A stretch of DNA of 64,000 bases from Planifilum fimeticola (GCF_003001905.1 NZ_PVNE01000001.1:1-64000); one strand, 5' to 3'. Positions 38,765 to 48,687 are shown, numbered from the stretch's first letter. Notes: generated by a model not told the origin, from the letters alone. Program-made: numbers and translations.

Positions 38765-39587
38765 AGCGATGATCGCCGAGGATGAACATCTGGCCCGGGA
38801 GGAACTGGCCTATCTGATCCGCCAGGAAGAGGACGTGGAACTGTGCCCCAGCGCTGAAAACGGTCAACAGCTCCTTCAATTGTACCGGCGATACCGGCCG
38901 GACGTCATCTTTCTCGACATCGAGATGCCGAAACGGTCGGGCATCGACGCCGCCCGAAGAATCCGGGAGGACAGCCGGGTTTCGGACGGAACGCCCCCTC
39001 TGTTTGTCTTCACCACCGCCTACGATGAGTACGCCGTCCAGGCCTTCGACCTCGAGGCCGTCGACTACCTGCTGAAGCCCTTCGATCCGGAACGCTTGCA
39101 CGAAGCGATGGCCCGCGTCCGCAAAGCGCTCCAGCTGAGCCGGGCGATGTCGGATCGGGACCGTGCCGAAACCTCCCCAAAGAAAAAAAGCGATCGTCTT
39201 CGGAACGGCAAAGAGAACCCGCCTTCGCCCTTTCCGGATTCGAAACTGCGTTCCTCCAAACTGCTGGTGGAGGACGGGGAGAAGGTGGTGGTTCTCGACC
39301 CGGCGACCATCTGTTACGCCGTGCGCGTCAACCGGCGGGTGGCCATTCACACGGAAAAGGAGGTCATCTACGCCAAGATCACCCTGCAGGAATTGGAGGA
39401 AATGCTCCGGAACTACCCCTTTTACCGTTCCCATCGGAGCTATCTGGTCAATCTCGATTACATCAAGGAAATCGTCCCCTGGTTTAACGGAGCCTGCAAC
39501 CTGATCCTGAAAAACAAGGAGGACACGAAAATTCCCGTCAGCCGTTCCGCGGTCAAGCCCCTTTTCGAATTGTTGCGCCAATATTGA
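38754..39587 (+). CDS. LytTR-family response regulator
   Basis: 277 aa. Receiver domain (residues 1-125; acidic pocket EDE at the N-terminus, FLDIEMPKRSG with the phosphorylated Asp, and LLKPFD Lys) and a C-terminal LytTR DNA-binding domain (VNRRVAIHTEKEVIYAKITL, then YPFYRSHRSYLVNL). A hydrophilic linker of about 45 residues rich in Lys, Ser and Pro separates them. ATG 38754 with GAGGAGAGGAGG upstream; overlaps the kinase gene by 11 bases. Likely target: the downstream promoter of the second symporter pair. Confidence 0.92.
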   Translation: MSIKAMIAEDEHLAREELAYLIRQEEDVELCPSAENGQQLLQLYRRYRPDVIFLDIEMPKRSGIDAARRIREDSRVSDGTPPLFVFTTAYDEYAVQAFDLEAVDYLLKPFDPERLHEAMARVRKALQLSRAMSDRDRAETSPKKKSDRLRNGKENPPSPFPDSKLRSSKLLVEDGEKVVVLDPATICYAVRVNRRVAIHTEKEVIYAKITLQELEEMLRNYPFYRSHRSYLVNLDYIKEIVPWFNGACNLILKNKEDTKIPVSRSAVKPLFELLRQY

Positions 39588-39635
39588 CGTTTCAGTCGGA
39601 CCTCCCTGCAATTCGCGCGCGCCAAAACGCATTTC

Positions 39636-39667
39636 ACACCCCAATTTCCCAATGGGGTGTATTTTCT
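39636..39667 (+). terminator. Terminator after the LytT-type gene
   Basis: ACACCCC / GGGGTGT stem with an 11-base loop and ATTTTCT tail, 49 bases after the stop. Confidence 0.7.
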
Positions 39668-39670
39668 AAA

Positions 39671-39698
39671 TATAATAGAAAAAGAGTAAGCGCTTGCA
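39671..39698 (+). promoter_or_regulatory. -10 box and cre-like site before the second DUF485/symporter pair
   Basis: TATAAT (39671-39676) without a -35 match, immediately followed by AGTAAGCGCTTGCA (39685-39698), one mismatch from the CcpA cre consensus, near the expected start site. The layout suggests activation (perhaps by the LytTR regulator) and catabolite repression. Confidence 0.5.
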
Positions 39699-39757
39699 AA
39701 GGCGGGGCGGTTTGAAAAAAACCGCACCACTCCACTCTCATTCCGGGAGGTGTCTGT

Positions 39758-40099
39758 ATGGCCAACCAACCGCAACAGGCGGAACCCCGATCCCCTTCCC
39801 GCGATTGGGAACGGATCGCAAACACTCCGGAGTTCAAGGAAATGATGTCCCGTAAAAAGCGGTTTATCATCCCCGCAACGGTGATTTTTGCCGTGTACTA
39901 TTTCGCCCTTCCCATCCTGACCGGGTATTTCGATTTTCTGAACACCCGGGTTGCAGGTGCCCTGAACTGGGCGTATCTGTTCGCCCTCTCCCAGTTTTTC
40001 ATGGCCTGGATCATCGCCATTCTGTATGTCCGGAATGCCAACAAGACGGATCGTCTCGTCGAAAAAATCGTTGCCAAAGAAAAGGGGAATGAGCGATGA
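39758..40099 (+). CDS. DUF485 family membrane protein (second copy)
   Basis: 113 aa, two hydrophobic helices ([19 protein letters not shown] and [20 protein letters not shown]), N-terminal hydrophilic segment ending [12 protein letters not shown], the usual DUF485 pattern. GGGAGGTG upstream. Its stop overlaps the ActP start (ATGA), so the two are translationally coupled. Confidence 0.88.
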   Translation: MANQPQQAEPRSPSRDWERIANTPEFKEMMSRKKRFIIPATVIFAVYYFALPILTGYFDFLNTRVAGALNWAYLFALSQFFMAWIIAILYVRNANKTDRLVEKIVAKEKGNER

Positions 40100-41598
40100 A
40101 CACGACGGCCTTTGTCCTCTTCTGTATCATCGTCGCCATCACCTTGTACGTCACCTATTGGGCCGCCAAACGCACCCGGACCACCACCGACTTCTACGCG
40201 GCGGGCCGGTCCATCCGCGGCTGGCAAAACGGCATCGCCATCGCCGGGGATTACATGAGCGCCGCCTCCTTCCTCGGGATCGCGGGACTGATCGCCCTGT
40301 TCGGCTACGACGGCTTTCTCTATTCCGTCGGCTGGCTGGTCGCCTATCTCGTCGTGCTTCTGATCGTGGCGGAACCCCTTCGCAATTCGGGAAGGTATAC
40401 GATCGCCGACATGCTGGCCTACCGGATGAAGGCCAAACCGGTCCGCTCAGCGGCGGCCCTGAGCACCCTGGCGATCTCCACCTTCTACATGATCGCCCAG
40501 CTGGTCGGGGCCGGCGGGATCATCAAGCTGCTGCTGGGCATCGACTACGAATGGTCGATCATCATCATCGGCGTGCTGATGATCCTCTATGTGGCCTTCG
40601 GCGGCATGCTGGCCACCACCTGGGTGCAGATCGTCAAGGCCGTGCTGCTGATGACCGGAACGATTCTGCTGAGCATTTTGGTCCTGGCCAATTACAATTT
40701 CAGCCTGGTAAACATGTTCAACGAAGTCTCCGCCAAATACGGTCAGGAATTCCTGGAGCCGGGCCTGCAATATGACAACCCCCTCGACAACATCTCCCTG
40801 GGCATCGCCCTGCTGGCGGGGACGGCCGGACTCCCCCACATCCTGATCCGTTTCTACACGGTCCCGTCGGCCCGTGAAGCCCGGATCTCCGTGGTGTGGG
40901 CCATGTTCATCATCGGGGCCTTCTACATCATGACCACCTTCCTCGGCTTCGGCGCGGCGCTGCTCGTCGGACAGGAGAACATCACCGCCGCCGACAAGGC
41001 CGGGAACATGGCCGCACCGCTGTTGGCCGAAGCGCTGGGTGGAAACCTCTTCCTCGCCTTCATCTCGGCGGTGGCCTTCGCCACGATTCTGGCCGTCGTC
41101 GCCGGACTGGTGATTTCCGCCGCCGGCGCCTTTGCCCACGACTTCTACTCCAACGTGTTGCGCGGCGGAAAGGCGACGGAAGCCGAGCAAATGCGGGTGG
41201 CCAAGATCGCTTCGGTGGGAGTGGGCGTGGTTTCGATCATCCTCGCCCTGGTCGCGAAGGACATGAACGTGGCCTTCCTGGTGGCCCTGGCCTTCGCCGT
41301 CGCCTCCAGCGCCAACCTGCCGGTCATCCTGTTCACCCTATTCTGGAAACGCTTCAACACTTCGGGAGCGGTGTGGGGCATCTTGTCCGGACTGATCGGC
41401 TCCGTCGTGCTGGTGTTGATCAGCCCCAACTTCATGGGGGACGACGCCATCTTCCCCTTGAACAACCCGGCCATTCTATCAGTTCCCATCGGATTTTTGG
41501 GAGCCTGTCTCGGAACCCTGCTGAGCAAGGAACCGGAATCCGAGCAGAAATTCCCCGAACTGTACGTCCGCTCCAATACCGGAATCGGGGCGGAGTGA
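40096..41598 (+). CDS. Cation/acetate-type symporter (ActP-like, second copy)
   Basis: 500-aa solute:sodium symporter, 13 helices. [20 protein letters not shown] near 50, [49 protein letters not shown]. Closer to canonical ActP than the first copy (GRYTIADML and [20 protein letters not shown]). Probably the main monocarboxylate importer of the locus; the upstream regulator pair lies between the two copies. Confidence 0.9.
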   Translation: MNTTAFVLFCIIVAITLYVTYWAAKRTRTTTDFYAAGRSIRGWQNGIAIAGDYMSAASFLGIAGLIALFGYDGFLYSVGWLVAYLVVLLIVAEPLRNSGRYTIADMLAYRMKAKPVRSAAALSTLAISTFYMIAQLVGAGGIIKLLLGIDYEWSIIIIGVLMILYVAFGGMLATTWVQIVKAVLLMTGTILLSILVLANYNFSLVNMFNEVSAKYGQEFLEPGLQYDNPLDNISLGIALLAGTAGLPHILIRFYTVPSAREARISVVWAMFIIGAFYIMTTFLGFGAALLVGQENITAADKAGNMAAPLLAEALGGNLFLAFISAVAFATILAVVAGLVISAAGAFAHDFYSNVLRGGKATEAEQMRVAKIASVGVGVVSIILALVAKDMNVAFLVALAFAVASSANLPVILFTLFWKRFNTSGAVWGILSGLIGSVVLVLISPNFMGDDAIFPLNNPAILSVPIGFLGACLGTLLSKEPESEQKFPELYVRSNTGIGAE

Positions 41599-41652
41599 CA
41601 GCCATTGCCCTTTGCGGCAATCGCGCACCAACGGTCTTTTTCAGAAAAAAGG

Positions 41653-41693
41653 CGGCAGCTCATTCCTCGGATCGGGATGGCTGCCGGTTTTTT
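41653..41693 (+). terminator. Terminator of the second symporter operon
   Basis: CGGCAGC / GCTGCCG stem with an inner CATTCC / GGGATG hairpin and a GTTTTTT tail. Confidence 0.75.
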
Positions 41694-41891
41694 CTAAAGC
41701 GCCTTCCAAAAGTTGATCGTCAAATGGGACAGGGACGTTTCATCCATGGATTTCCCGATTGGCGATCCAGGGAAAAACCCGGATATGAAAACCGTTGCGT
41801 CCGTGATCCGGCAAGTGGAATCCCGCCGGGTCCATCGCCGAAAAACTTGCGGACGAACCTCTCGCATCCCTCCTCCGTCTTACGCACATCT

Positions 41892-41920
41892 AAAAACCCC
41901 CGCCGCTCGCCGGCAGGGGG
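41892..41920 (-). terminator. Terminator of the NUDIX gene
   Basis: CCCCCTGCCG / CGGCGGGGG stem (41897-41920) with a U5 tail on the minus strand (A-run 41892-41896). Confidence 0.75.
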
Positions 41921-41924
41921 CTTT

Positions 41925-42344
41925 TCAATTCCTTTTTTCCGGGGTCATAAAGGAGCGGACGGCGGGCGTCTCCCGGCCGCTCAGGGCATCCTGGAGCCGA
42001 ATCCGCATCCGCTCTCGGGAGACGAGGCGCATGGCTTCCTCCGCCGAAAACCAGCCCACCTCGGAGGTTTCATCCCCGGTGGTCGGCTTTCCGCCGACGG
42101 CCCGGCAGAGGAAGACCAGACTGACCACATGCGTTCCCTTGGCTCCGACGTTTTTATATACTCCGGACAGCCGGATCACGTCCACCTCGATGCCGCTTTC
42201 CTCTCTCACTTCACGAGCCACCGCCCCTTCCAGGCTGTCATCCAGCTCGACCACTCCGCCCGGGGGTTCCCAGTTCCCGTTGTCCCGGCGGCGGACCAGG
42301 AGCACTTTTCCGTCCCGGTTGAGCACGATGCCGGTCGCTGCCAC
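41925..42344 (-). CDS. NUDIX hydrolase
   Basis: 139 aa; Nudix box GGVVELDDSLEGAVAREVRE then ESG, with EVREESG metal-binding glutamates, so it should hydrolyse a nucleoside diphosphate derivative. Substrate unknown. The start is uncertain: GTG 42344 (VAATGIVLNRDGKVLLVRR) has no ribosome binding site, and the codons just upstream (LPKHH) look like the usual N-terminus of this family but contain no start codon before an in-frame stop. Unusual initiation or a small lesion is possible. Confidence 0.8.
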   Translation of the reverse strand: MAATGIVLNRDGKVLLVRRRDNGNWEPPGGVVELDDSLEGAVAREVREESGIEVDVIRLSGVYKNVGAKGTHVVSLVFLCRAVGGKPTTGDETSEVGWFSAEEAMRLVSRERMRIRLQDALSGRETPAVRSFMTPEKRN

Positions 42345-42412
42345 ATGATGTTTGGGAAGTACGGCTCTCCACCCCCTTCTTCACCGCTTTCCGTCTCCCT
42401 ATTCTATGATCT

Positions 42413-45400
42413 TCATCCCGTGCCGGAAGCGGCCGTCTGCGGTGAGGTCTCCAACTGGACCCGCTGGAAGGCAATCCCCTCTTCCTCCAGGAGAAGGCGC
42501 TCCCGGTTCTGACAGGTGCACAGGAGGATCTGGTGCTCATCGGAGAGTTTTCCGAGGATGCGAAGGGCCTCCCGCAGGCGATCTTCGTCGAAGTGCACCA
42601 GGCTGTCATCCAAAATGATGGGCAAGGGCGTCTTGCCCGCTTCGGAGAAAAGCCGGATCAAAGCCAGACGCAGGGCAAAATACATCTGGTCGATCGTTCC
42701 CTGGCTGAGCTGGTCGATCTCTTTGCGTTCGCCGGTTTCGGGCACAAACACGCTGAGGCGGATCCCGTCCGTCGGGTCGATCATCAGGTTTTCATACCGC
42801 CCCCGGGTCACCTCGCGAATCCAGTGGGAAGCGTGAGGAGTCAGCCGGGGAGCGATATCCTCCTGCACCTGGCGCAGCGCCGCGGCCAATTCCTCCTTGG
42901 CGATCTCCAGGGCCGTCCGCTCTTCCTCCAGCTCGGCCACCCGCTCCTCCGCTTCCCTCAGCAGACTTTCGGCATCGGACAGGGGCGGAATCCGGTCGAG
43001 GCGGGTGTGAATCCGCGTCGAGAGGCGAAACACTTCTTCGGATTGCTTCCGGCATTGCTCCTCCAGGGCTTGGAATTCCGTTTCCGCCTGCATTACCTGT
43101 TTCCGGAGTTCCTCTTCATCCGGCACTTCGCTCTCCGCTTCCTCCTCGTACAGGCGCTGCTCCAATTCCACAAGCTCCTGCTCCAGTTCCTCCAGCCGCT
43201 TATCCCATTCTTCCTCTTCCCGGAGCTGCTTGAGCCGGGCGGCCTTCTCTTCGATCTCCTCCAGCCTGTCATCCAGCTCCCGCACCCGTTCGCTCCGCAG
43301 GAACCATTCCTCCCATTCGGGGAACTGGTCGGTGCCCAAACGCTCAAACCAGGGCTGAAGCCGGCGGACCGTTTCCGCGCGGACCGCCTCCCACCGGGAA
43401 GAATCGGCGCGGAGAGCCTCCAGATCCGTCCGGAGTCGATGAACCCTCTCCTTCACCTCCCGCGCCTCCCGGAGGACTTGGGACAAGGAGGCATGCCACT
43501 GTTCCGGATCAAACGGCCCCAGCCGCTCCAGCAGGGAATCATTCCAGGCCTCCGCATCCCGACGCAATTCCGCCAACCGGCTCCGGTTTTTCTCGCGGGC
43601 GGATCGGGCCCATTCCACCTCCCGCTTCCTCTCCTGGATCCGGTCCCGCTTCCGGTAAAGATCCAGGGCAGAATCGGCATCCCAGCGGCGAAGGATCGCC
43701 TCCTGCTGCCGGAGCACCTCATCCAGTTCGCGCTCCAGCTGGTCGAGGTGATTGCGGGCATCCTGCAACATTTGCTTCGTATCCCATTTTTCCGTCTCGG
43801 CCCCGTCCGAATCCGCTTCCTGTCGCAGTTTGTTCCAGTCTTCCTCCAATCTCCGCCTCCGGAGTTCCCAATTTTCCAGGGCCTCCCGGTCCATCGCCCG
43901 CTGCTTCATCCAGCGATAAGCGGCGAAGGCGGAAAAGAGAAGAGTCACCACCGATCCCCAGGGCCAGAGGACGATCAGCGCCACGGTCAGCGCCAGACCG
44001 GAGATCCACATCCATTTCCAGGGAGCGTCGGTGGGAACCGGCGGGACGAGGGCATCCAGCGCTTCGCGGAGCATCTCCTCCCGCTGTTGCCGTGCTTTCC
44101 GCTTTTCCTGGAGTTCCACCTGTCGGGCGAGAAACGATACTTCTTCCTCGCAGCGGCGCTTTTCCCGCCGGTAAACATCCTCCCGCCCCTGCAGGTCGGA
44201 CATCGCCATGCAATCCTCTTCCAACCGGCGAAGATCGGATTCGTCCTCTTCCACTTCCGCTTCCCCTTCCGCCGCCTGGGCGATCTCCTCCTCCCGCTGC
44301 AGCACCTCCTCCAGACGGTAGAGATGGCGCTGCATCTCCTCTTCGTCCAGCTCGAGCAGCCAGCTTTTCTCCTCTTCCAGGAAGGACAACTCCTCCTTCG
44401 CCTTCCGGTAACGCTCGGCATTTTCGGAAAGACGGCGGCGGGCGTCATTTCGCTCTTCCGCCAGCTGCCTAAGCTCTTCCCACTCCTCCCGGGTGAGGAG
44501 ATGGGGGGGTTCTTCCTCTTTCCTCTTCTCTCTGAGGGCAGTCTCTTCCCGCTCCAGATCCGCCAGCGAATTCAGCTTCTCCCGCATCGACTCCGCCTGC
44601 ACCGCCAGATAATTTCTCCGCTGGTCCAGGGCGGTTCTCCGCTTGGCCGCTTCCAGGCGTTCCCGGAGCTGGCCGAGCCGTTTTCCGGCCCTCTCCCGTT
44701 CGGATTCAAGCGCCCTAAGCCGTTCGCGCATCTCTCCCAGGCGCTGCTTGTCCTTGTCCAGTTCCTGAAGCGTCGAGCGGATCTCCGTCACATCGCGCTC
44801 CAGGGAGTCCCTGCGGCTCACTGCCATGCCGTAGGGTTTGGTGCGGGCCTGGGGCGTTTTCCCGATCCGCTGGATTTCCGACTCCAGCCAGTTCAGGACC
44901 GGCGTGATCTCGGTCTCTTCCCCCTGGGCGATCAGCCGGCGAATCCGCTCCACCACCTGTTCTTCCCCTGCCAGGGATTCGGAGGTGAGAAACACGATGC
45001 GACGAAACATTTCCCTCGACAACCCCAAATGGGTCTCCACGAACCGCCGGTCCTTCCGGGCATCGAAGGGATACTCCTCGGTGACATCCCGGCCCGTCTT
45101 GAGATCCACCAGCTGCTCCCGGTCCTCCGGCCATTCCAGGGAACGGATGAGGCGGTACTCTCGGTCGCCGATTTGGAAATCGATTTCCCCGCCGTATTCG
45201 CGCCCTTGCCAGGGTTGGAATCGTTCATGCCAGGAAGCCCGCTGGCGCTTGTTTACCCCCTCCTTTTTCCCGCCGTACAGCAATGCCGTAATTCCCTGAA
45301 GCAGGGTGGATTTTCCCGATTCGTTCGGCGCTTCGATCAGGTTGATTCCCTCTGAAAACCGAAAGGATTGACCCACCCACCGGCCGAAACCGCGAAAGAA

Positions 45401-45418
45401 GACCCGCGATATCCTCAT
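42413..45418 (-). CDS. yhaN: SbcC/Rad50-like ATPase YhaN
   Basis: 1001-aa SMC-like protein: N-terminal Walker A APNESGKST near 32, a long coiled coil rich in Glu, Arg and Leu, and a C-terminal head with LSQGTIDQMYFALRLALIRL signature and Walker B LPIILDDSLVHFD. Two adjacent hydrophobic helices interrupt the coiled coil near residues 470-505 (ISGLALTVALIVLWPWGSVV), as known for YhaN, so it may be membrane-attached. Works with the YhaO phosphoesterase encoded just upstream (four-base overlap), an SbcCD-like pair acting on DNA ends. Confidence 0.87.
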   Translation of the reverse strand: MRISRVFFRGFGRWVGQSFRFSEGINLIEAPNESGKSTLLQGITALLYGGKKEGVNKRQRASWHERFQPWQGREYGGEIDFQIGDREYRLIRSLEWPEDREQLVDLKTGRDVTEEYPFDARKDRRFVETHLGLSREMFRRIVFLTSESLAGEEQVVERIRRLIAQGEETEITPVLNWLESEIQRIGKTPQARTKPYGMAVSRRDSLERDVTEIRSTLQELDKDKQRLGEMRERLRALESERERAGKRLGQLRERLEAAKRRTALDQRRNYLAVQAESMREKLNSLADLEREETALREKRKEEEPPHLLTREEWEELRQLAEERNDARRRLSENAERYRKAKEELSFLEEEKSWLLELDEEEMQRHLYRLEEVLQREEEIAQAAEGEAEVEEDESDLRRLEEDCMAMSDLQGREDVYRREKRRCEEEVSFLARQVELQEKRKARQQREEMLREALDALVPPVPTDAPWKWMWISGLALTVALIVLWPWGSVVTLLFSAFAAYRWMKQRAMDREALENWELRRRRLEEDWNKLRQEADSDGAETEKWDTKQMLQDARNHLDQLERELDEVLRQQEAILRRWDADSALDLYRKRDRIQERKREVEWARSAREKNRSRLAELRRDAEAWNDSLLERLGPFDPEQWHASLSQVLREAREVKERVHRLRTDLEALRADSSRWEAVRAETVRRLQPWFERLGTDQFPEWEEWFLRSERVRELDDRLEEIEEKAARLKQLREEEEWDKRLEELEQELVELEQRLYEEEAESEVPDEEELRKQVMQAETEFQALEEQCRKQSEEVFRLSTRIHTRLDRIPPLSDAESLLREAEERVAELEEERTALEIAKEELAAALRQVQEDIAPRLTPHASHWIREVTRGRYENLMIDPTDGIRLSVFVPETGERKEIDQLSQGTIDQMYFALRLALIRLFSEAGKTPLPIILDDSLVHFDEDRLREALRILGKLSDEHQILLCTCQNRERLLLEEEGIAFQRVQLETSPQTAASGTG

Positions 45419-46551
45419 CCCCGGACCACCTCTCTGCTCAAAAGGGCATCCAGTCCTTTGTACAGGGCCCGTTTCAACAATTTTTGCTCGTTGGGTTCGG
45501 CTGAGCTGATGCGCTCTTCCATTCTGCGGACAAACACGCCGACCACCCCGTTTTCCCGCCGCAGCTGTTCCAGATCGTAATCGGGGATGGTCTCATCCAC
45601 GCATTCCACGTAGTGAAACCCCGCCTGCCTGAGCTGCCCCGACGCCCACTCGACGGAGATCGACCAATCCCGAGGTCGATATCCCGTGAAATGAATCCTG
45701 CGGTAAGCCTCGCGCTCTTCGCCCGAAATCTTCTCCGTCACCCGGCGGACGGCCTCCTCCGGCGTCTCACAGCCCGTGATGTCCACCTGATCGATCTCAC
45801 AGCGGCGAGTGTGGACCGGCACCGTTTCCACCGTCAGCCCGCCCTCGCCGACGGTCCCCACCGTCACGGTCCGCTCCCCGGTCTCCTTCCAGCGCACCGC
45901 CTCCGGAGATCCGGGGTATCGGACGACGGTCCGGCATTCATTGGACAGACGGATCGTGGAGGGCTGATGAATATGACCCAACGCGACATAATCCAACTCC
46001 AGCGCCGCCAACGCCTCCCGTTGAAGGGGGAAGTACGGGGAGGTCTCCTCTCTGTCCGTCAAGGTGCCGTGAGTCACCATAATGCGCTTTCCTCCGTCAT
46101 CCCGGATCTCGGGAAGCGAAGGGGTGGATTCCTCGTAGTCTGCAAACCCTTTTCCGTACAGGTGAAGGTGATATTCCGAAAAATAATGGTGCTCCCATTC
46201 GGATGAAAAGATGTGCACGTGATCCGGCCACCGCTCGGTCCGGTACCAGGAGTCCGGCCGGTAGGGATCGTGATTTCCGGGCGCGATCAGCACCTTCGTC
46301 CCGGACAGTTCCTCCAGTTTCTCCATCACGAATCGGACCGTCGATCTCCCGGCATAACGATGTTCCAACAGATCGCCGGCAATAAACAAAAAATCCGCCT
46401 GGCGCCGTTTCACGAGATCCACAATCCGATCGAAGGTCCGGCGGAACTCTTCCCGACGGGCCAGAAGCTGTTCCTGACCGCCCCGCCAACCCTCCAAGGG
46501 CTTGTCCAAGTGAAGATCGGCCGTATGTACGAATGTAAAGGATTTCACCAT
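45415..46551 (-). CDS. yhaO: Metallophosphoesterase YhaO (SbcD/Mre11-like)
   Basis: 378 aa; calcineurin-like motifs HTADLHLDKPL (9-19), FIAGDLLEHR, APGNHDPYR, VTHGTL and LGHIHQPS are complete, so it should be an active Mn-dependent DNA exonuclease/endonuclease. Partner of YhaN downstream; the two genes overlap by four bases. ATG 46551 is chosen because GGGGAGGTGG lies directly upstream; the frame extends a further 13 codons to 46590. Confidence 0.88.
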   Translation of the reverse strand: MVKSFTFVHTADLHLDKPLEGWRGGQEQLLARREEFRRTFDRIVDLVKRRQADFLFIAGDLLEHRYAGRSTVRFVMEKLEELSGTKVLIAPGNHDPYRPDSWYRTERWPDHVHIFSSEWEHHYFSEYHLHLYGKGFADYEESTPSLPEIRDDGGKRIMVTHGTLTDREETSPYFPLQREALAALELDYVALGHIHQPSTIRLSNECRTVVRYPGSPEAVRWKETGERTVTVGTVGEGGLTVETVPVHTRRCEIDQVDITGCETPEEAVRRVTEKISGEEREAYRRIHFTGYRPRDWSISVEWASGQLRQAGFHYVECVDETIPDYDLEQLRRENGVVGVFVRRMEERISSAEPNEQKLLKRALYKGLDALLSREVVRG

Positions 46552-46740
46552 GCCACCTCCCCGCCCCCGGGTAAAATGTCTTAATCCCATGATACACTGC
46601 CGGAGTCACCTTCTCCATAGAAAAAACGGCATAAAACCGTACGGAGCCAAAAGAAAGCCTTTAAACGGCAAGTATGTTTCTCCTCGCACATCCCCAAACT
46701 AAAAAAAGAATATAACCTTCCGCCGAAGGAGGGAATGTCC

Positions 46741-47199
46741 TTGTCCGGCGCAATCTCTTCCCGCCGTCGGATTCTCGCCTGTTCCCTGGTCCTCCTTGTG
46801 GCCGCCCTCGGCTTCGGGGGAAACGCGGAAGCGGAAGTTCCGCCCAGAGTGTCCAAGGTGGAGGTTTACCGCGTCCATTCCGGTCATGCCCGTCCGATTC
46901 CGGTCACCCGCCTCATCCACGTGGAGGTGGAACGGGTGCTGGAGGGGATCCAACAGATGACGGGGACCTCTTTTCCGCAAATGCCGGCCGAATACTTCCT
47001 GTTTCGCTTCCCCACCCCCGTTGTACTTTCCGATTCCCCCGTCGGATATCCGATCCGGGAAATCGCCGTCACTGCCCCCCAATCCGCCTGGGACCCTCCG
47101 AGGCTGCTGATCCGCAACGGGCGGAATCACTGGGTGGAATACCGGACCGACCGCCCGCTGACGGTGCTGTTGGATCAATTGAAGGAACGGGGGCTGTAA
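46741..47199 (+). CDS. Secreted protein of unknown function
   Basis: 152 aa from TTG 46741, preferred because AAGGAGG is eight bases upstream; ATG 46735 would leave only two bases. A Sec signal peptide (RRRILACSLVLLVAALGFGGNAEAE, cleavage near AEA) precedes a small mature domain with a tandem of VEVYRVHSGHARPIPVTR and a Pro-rich middle (FPQMPAEYFLF). No family recognised. Divergent from yhaO with about 190 bases between; ends at its own terminator. Confidence 0.65.
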   Translation: MSGAISSRRRILACSLVLLVAALGFGGNAEAEVPPRVSKVEVYRVHSGHARPIPVTRLIHVEVERVLEGIQQMTGTSFPQMPAEYFLFRFPTPVVLSDSPVGYPIREIAVTAPQSAWDPPRLLIRNGRNHWVEYRTDRPLTVLLDQLKERGL

Positions 47200-47205
47200 G
47201 ACGGA

Positions 47206-47263
47206 CCGGAGGGGTCGAACCGCTCGCGCAAAGGCCAAGCGGCTCTGCCCCTCCGGCTTTTTT
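47206..47263 (+). terminator. Terminator of the secreted-protein gene
   Basis: CCGGAGGGG / CCCCTCCGG stem, inner ACCGCT / AGCGG pairing and CTTTTTTC tail. Confidence 0.8.
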
Positions 47264-47322
47264 CAGGTTCCGGTCATGGATAGCCCCTTTTCTTTTTCGG
47301 GACATCCCGGGCGCAGAAACGG

Positions 47323-48570
47323 CTATTCCTCCCACCGCCTGACGATCAGGCTCACATTGTGACCGCCGAAACCGAAGGAATTGCTCATCACAACCCGAAC
47401 ATCCCTTCGCCGCGCCCGATGAGGGACATAATCCAAATCGGGCTCCGGATCGGGATGATCGCAGTTGATGGTCGGCGGGATGATCCCGTCCCGAATCGCC
47501 AGCACCGAAGCGATCAACTCCACCGCCCCGGCGGCCCCCAGCAGATGGCCGATCATCGATTTGATGGAACTGATCGGAACCTTGCGGGCGTGCGCCCCGA
47601 ACACCTTCTTGATCGCCGTCGCTTCGATCGCATCATTGAACCGGGTGCCGGTTCCGTGGGCGTTGATATAATCCACCCGGTCGGGAGTCATCCCCGCCTC
47701 GGCAAGGGCGAGGCGCATCGCCCGAACCGCTCCCGCGCCCTCCGGATCGGGGGCGGTAATGTGATAGGCGTCCGTGCTGGCGCCATATCCGACCAATTCC
47801 GCCAAAACCTTTGCCCCCCTCCTCCGGGCGTGATCCGCCTCCTCCAGGATGACCACCCCGGCCCCTTCTCCGGCCACAAAACCGTCCCGATCCCGGTCGA
47901 AGGGCCGGCACGCCCTTTCGGGATCGTCGTTTCGGCGGGACAGGGCGCGAATTTTGGAAAAGGCGGCGAGGCCGAGGGGCGTGATCGGCGCCTCCGCCCC
48001 GCCGGCGATCACGACATCGGCCGTTCCATACTGGATCGCCCTCATGCCTTCGCCGATGCAGCTGGCGCCGGTGGCGCAGGCGGTGACTACCGCCGCCGAC
48101 ACCCCCCGGGCGCCGGTGGCCACGGCGATCTCTCCGGAGGCCATGTTCGCCAGCATGGCCGGAGCCAGGAACGGACTGAGGCGATCCGGCCCCTGGGTCA
48201 GCACGCGGCTGTATTCCCGCTGGATCATGTCCAGCCCTCCGCTGCCCGTTCCCACCATCACCCCGACCCTTTCGGCGGCTCTTCCCTCGATCCTCAAACC
48301 GGCCCGCTCCAGGGCCTGACGGGCGGCCGCCAGGCCGTACTGGGCAAACCGGTCCATGCGGCGCGCCTCTTTTCGATCCATGTAGTCCAGGGGATCGAAC
48401 CCGTCGATCTCCGCGGCGATGGTGGTGGGAAATCCGGACGGATCAAAGCGGGTGATCGGCCCCACTCCGCTCTTCCCGGCCATCAACCCGGACCAGAACG
48501 TTTCCGGGTCCATGCCGATCGGAGTGAGAACGCCAAAACCGGTGATCACGACCCGCCTGCGCATTGACAT
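47323..48570 (-). CDS. fabF: Beta-ketoacyl-ACP synthase II (FabF type)
   Basis: 415-aa condensing enzyme of fatty acid elongation. Catalytic triad is complete: Cys in VTACATGASCIGEG, His in NAHGTGTRFNDAIEA, and His in IKSMIGHLLGAAGA; the C-terminal SNSFGFGGHNVSLIVRR is typical. Length is normal for FabF. ATG 48570 (SMRRRVVITG) has AAAGGG just upstream; 48564 is an alternative. It stands alone, without acpP or other fab genes nearby, so a specialised or second KAS II is possible. Confidence 0.88.
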   Translation of the reverse strand: MSMRRRVVITGFGVLTPIGMDPETFWSGLMAGKSGVGPITRFDPSGFPTTIAAEIDGFDPLDYMDRKEARRMDRFAQYGLAAARQALERAGLRIEGRAAERVGVMVGTGSGGLDMIQREYSRVLTQGPDRLSPFLAPAMLANMASGEIAVATGARGVSAAVVTACATGASCIGEGMRAIQYGTADVVIAGGAEAPITPLGLAAFSKIRALSRRNDDPERACRPFDRDRDGFVAGEGAGVVILEEADHARRRGAKVLAELVGYGASTDAYHITAPDPEGAGAVRAMRLALAEAGMTPDRVDYINAHGTGTRFNDAIEATAIKKVFGAHARKVPISSIKSMIGHLLGAAGAVELIASVLAIRDGIIPPTINCDHPDPEPDLDYVPHRARRRDVRVVMSNSFGFGGHNVSLIVRRWEE

Positions 48571-48647
48571 CCCGCCCTTTTCCAAAACATGGTCCTCCAC
48601 TATTATGGGGATGGCGGGAGCGGTTTATTCCACGGCACCGCTGACCC

Positions 48648-48674
48648 AAATGAAAGCGCACCCCGTCGGGGTGC
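48648..48674 (-). terminator. Terminator of greA
   Basis: GCACCCC-GTC-GGGGTGC hairpin followed on the minus strand by GCTTTCATTT, 14 bases after the greA stop. Confidence 0.65.
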
Positions 48675-48687
48675 CTGCGAGGTTACG

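Larger units (their letters stand above)
41599..41924. other. Intergenic region between actP-like and NUDIX genes
   Basis: 326 bases between convergent genes. Holds a terminator for each side (41653-41693 plus strand, 41892-41920 minus strand). No coding sequence supported between them. Confidence 0.6.

Noticed and set aside
42533-45355. 940-codon plus-strand frame opposite yhaN
   Set aside because: Antisense shadow of the YhaN coiled coil.
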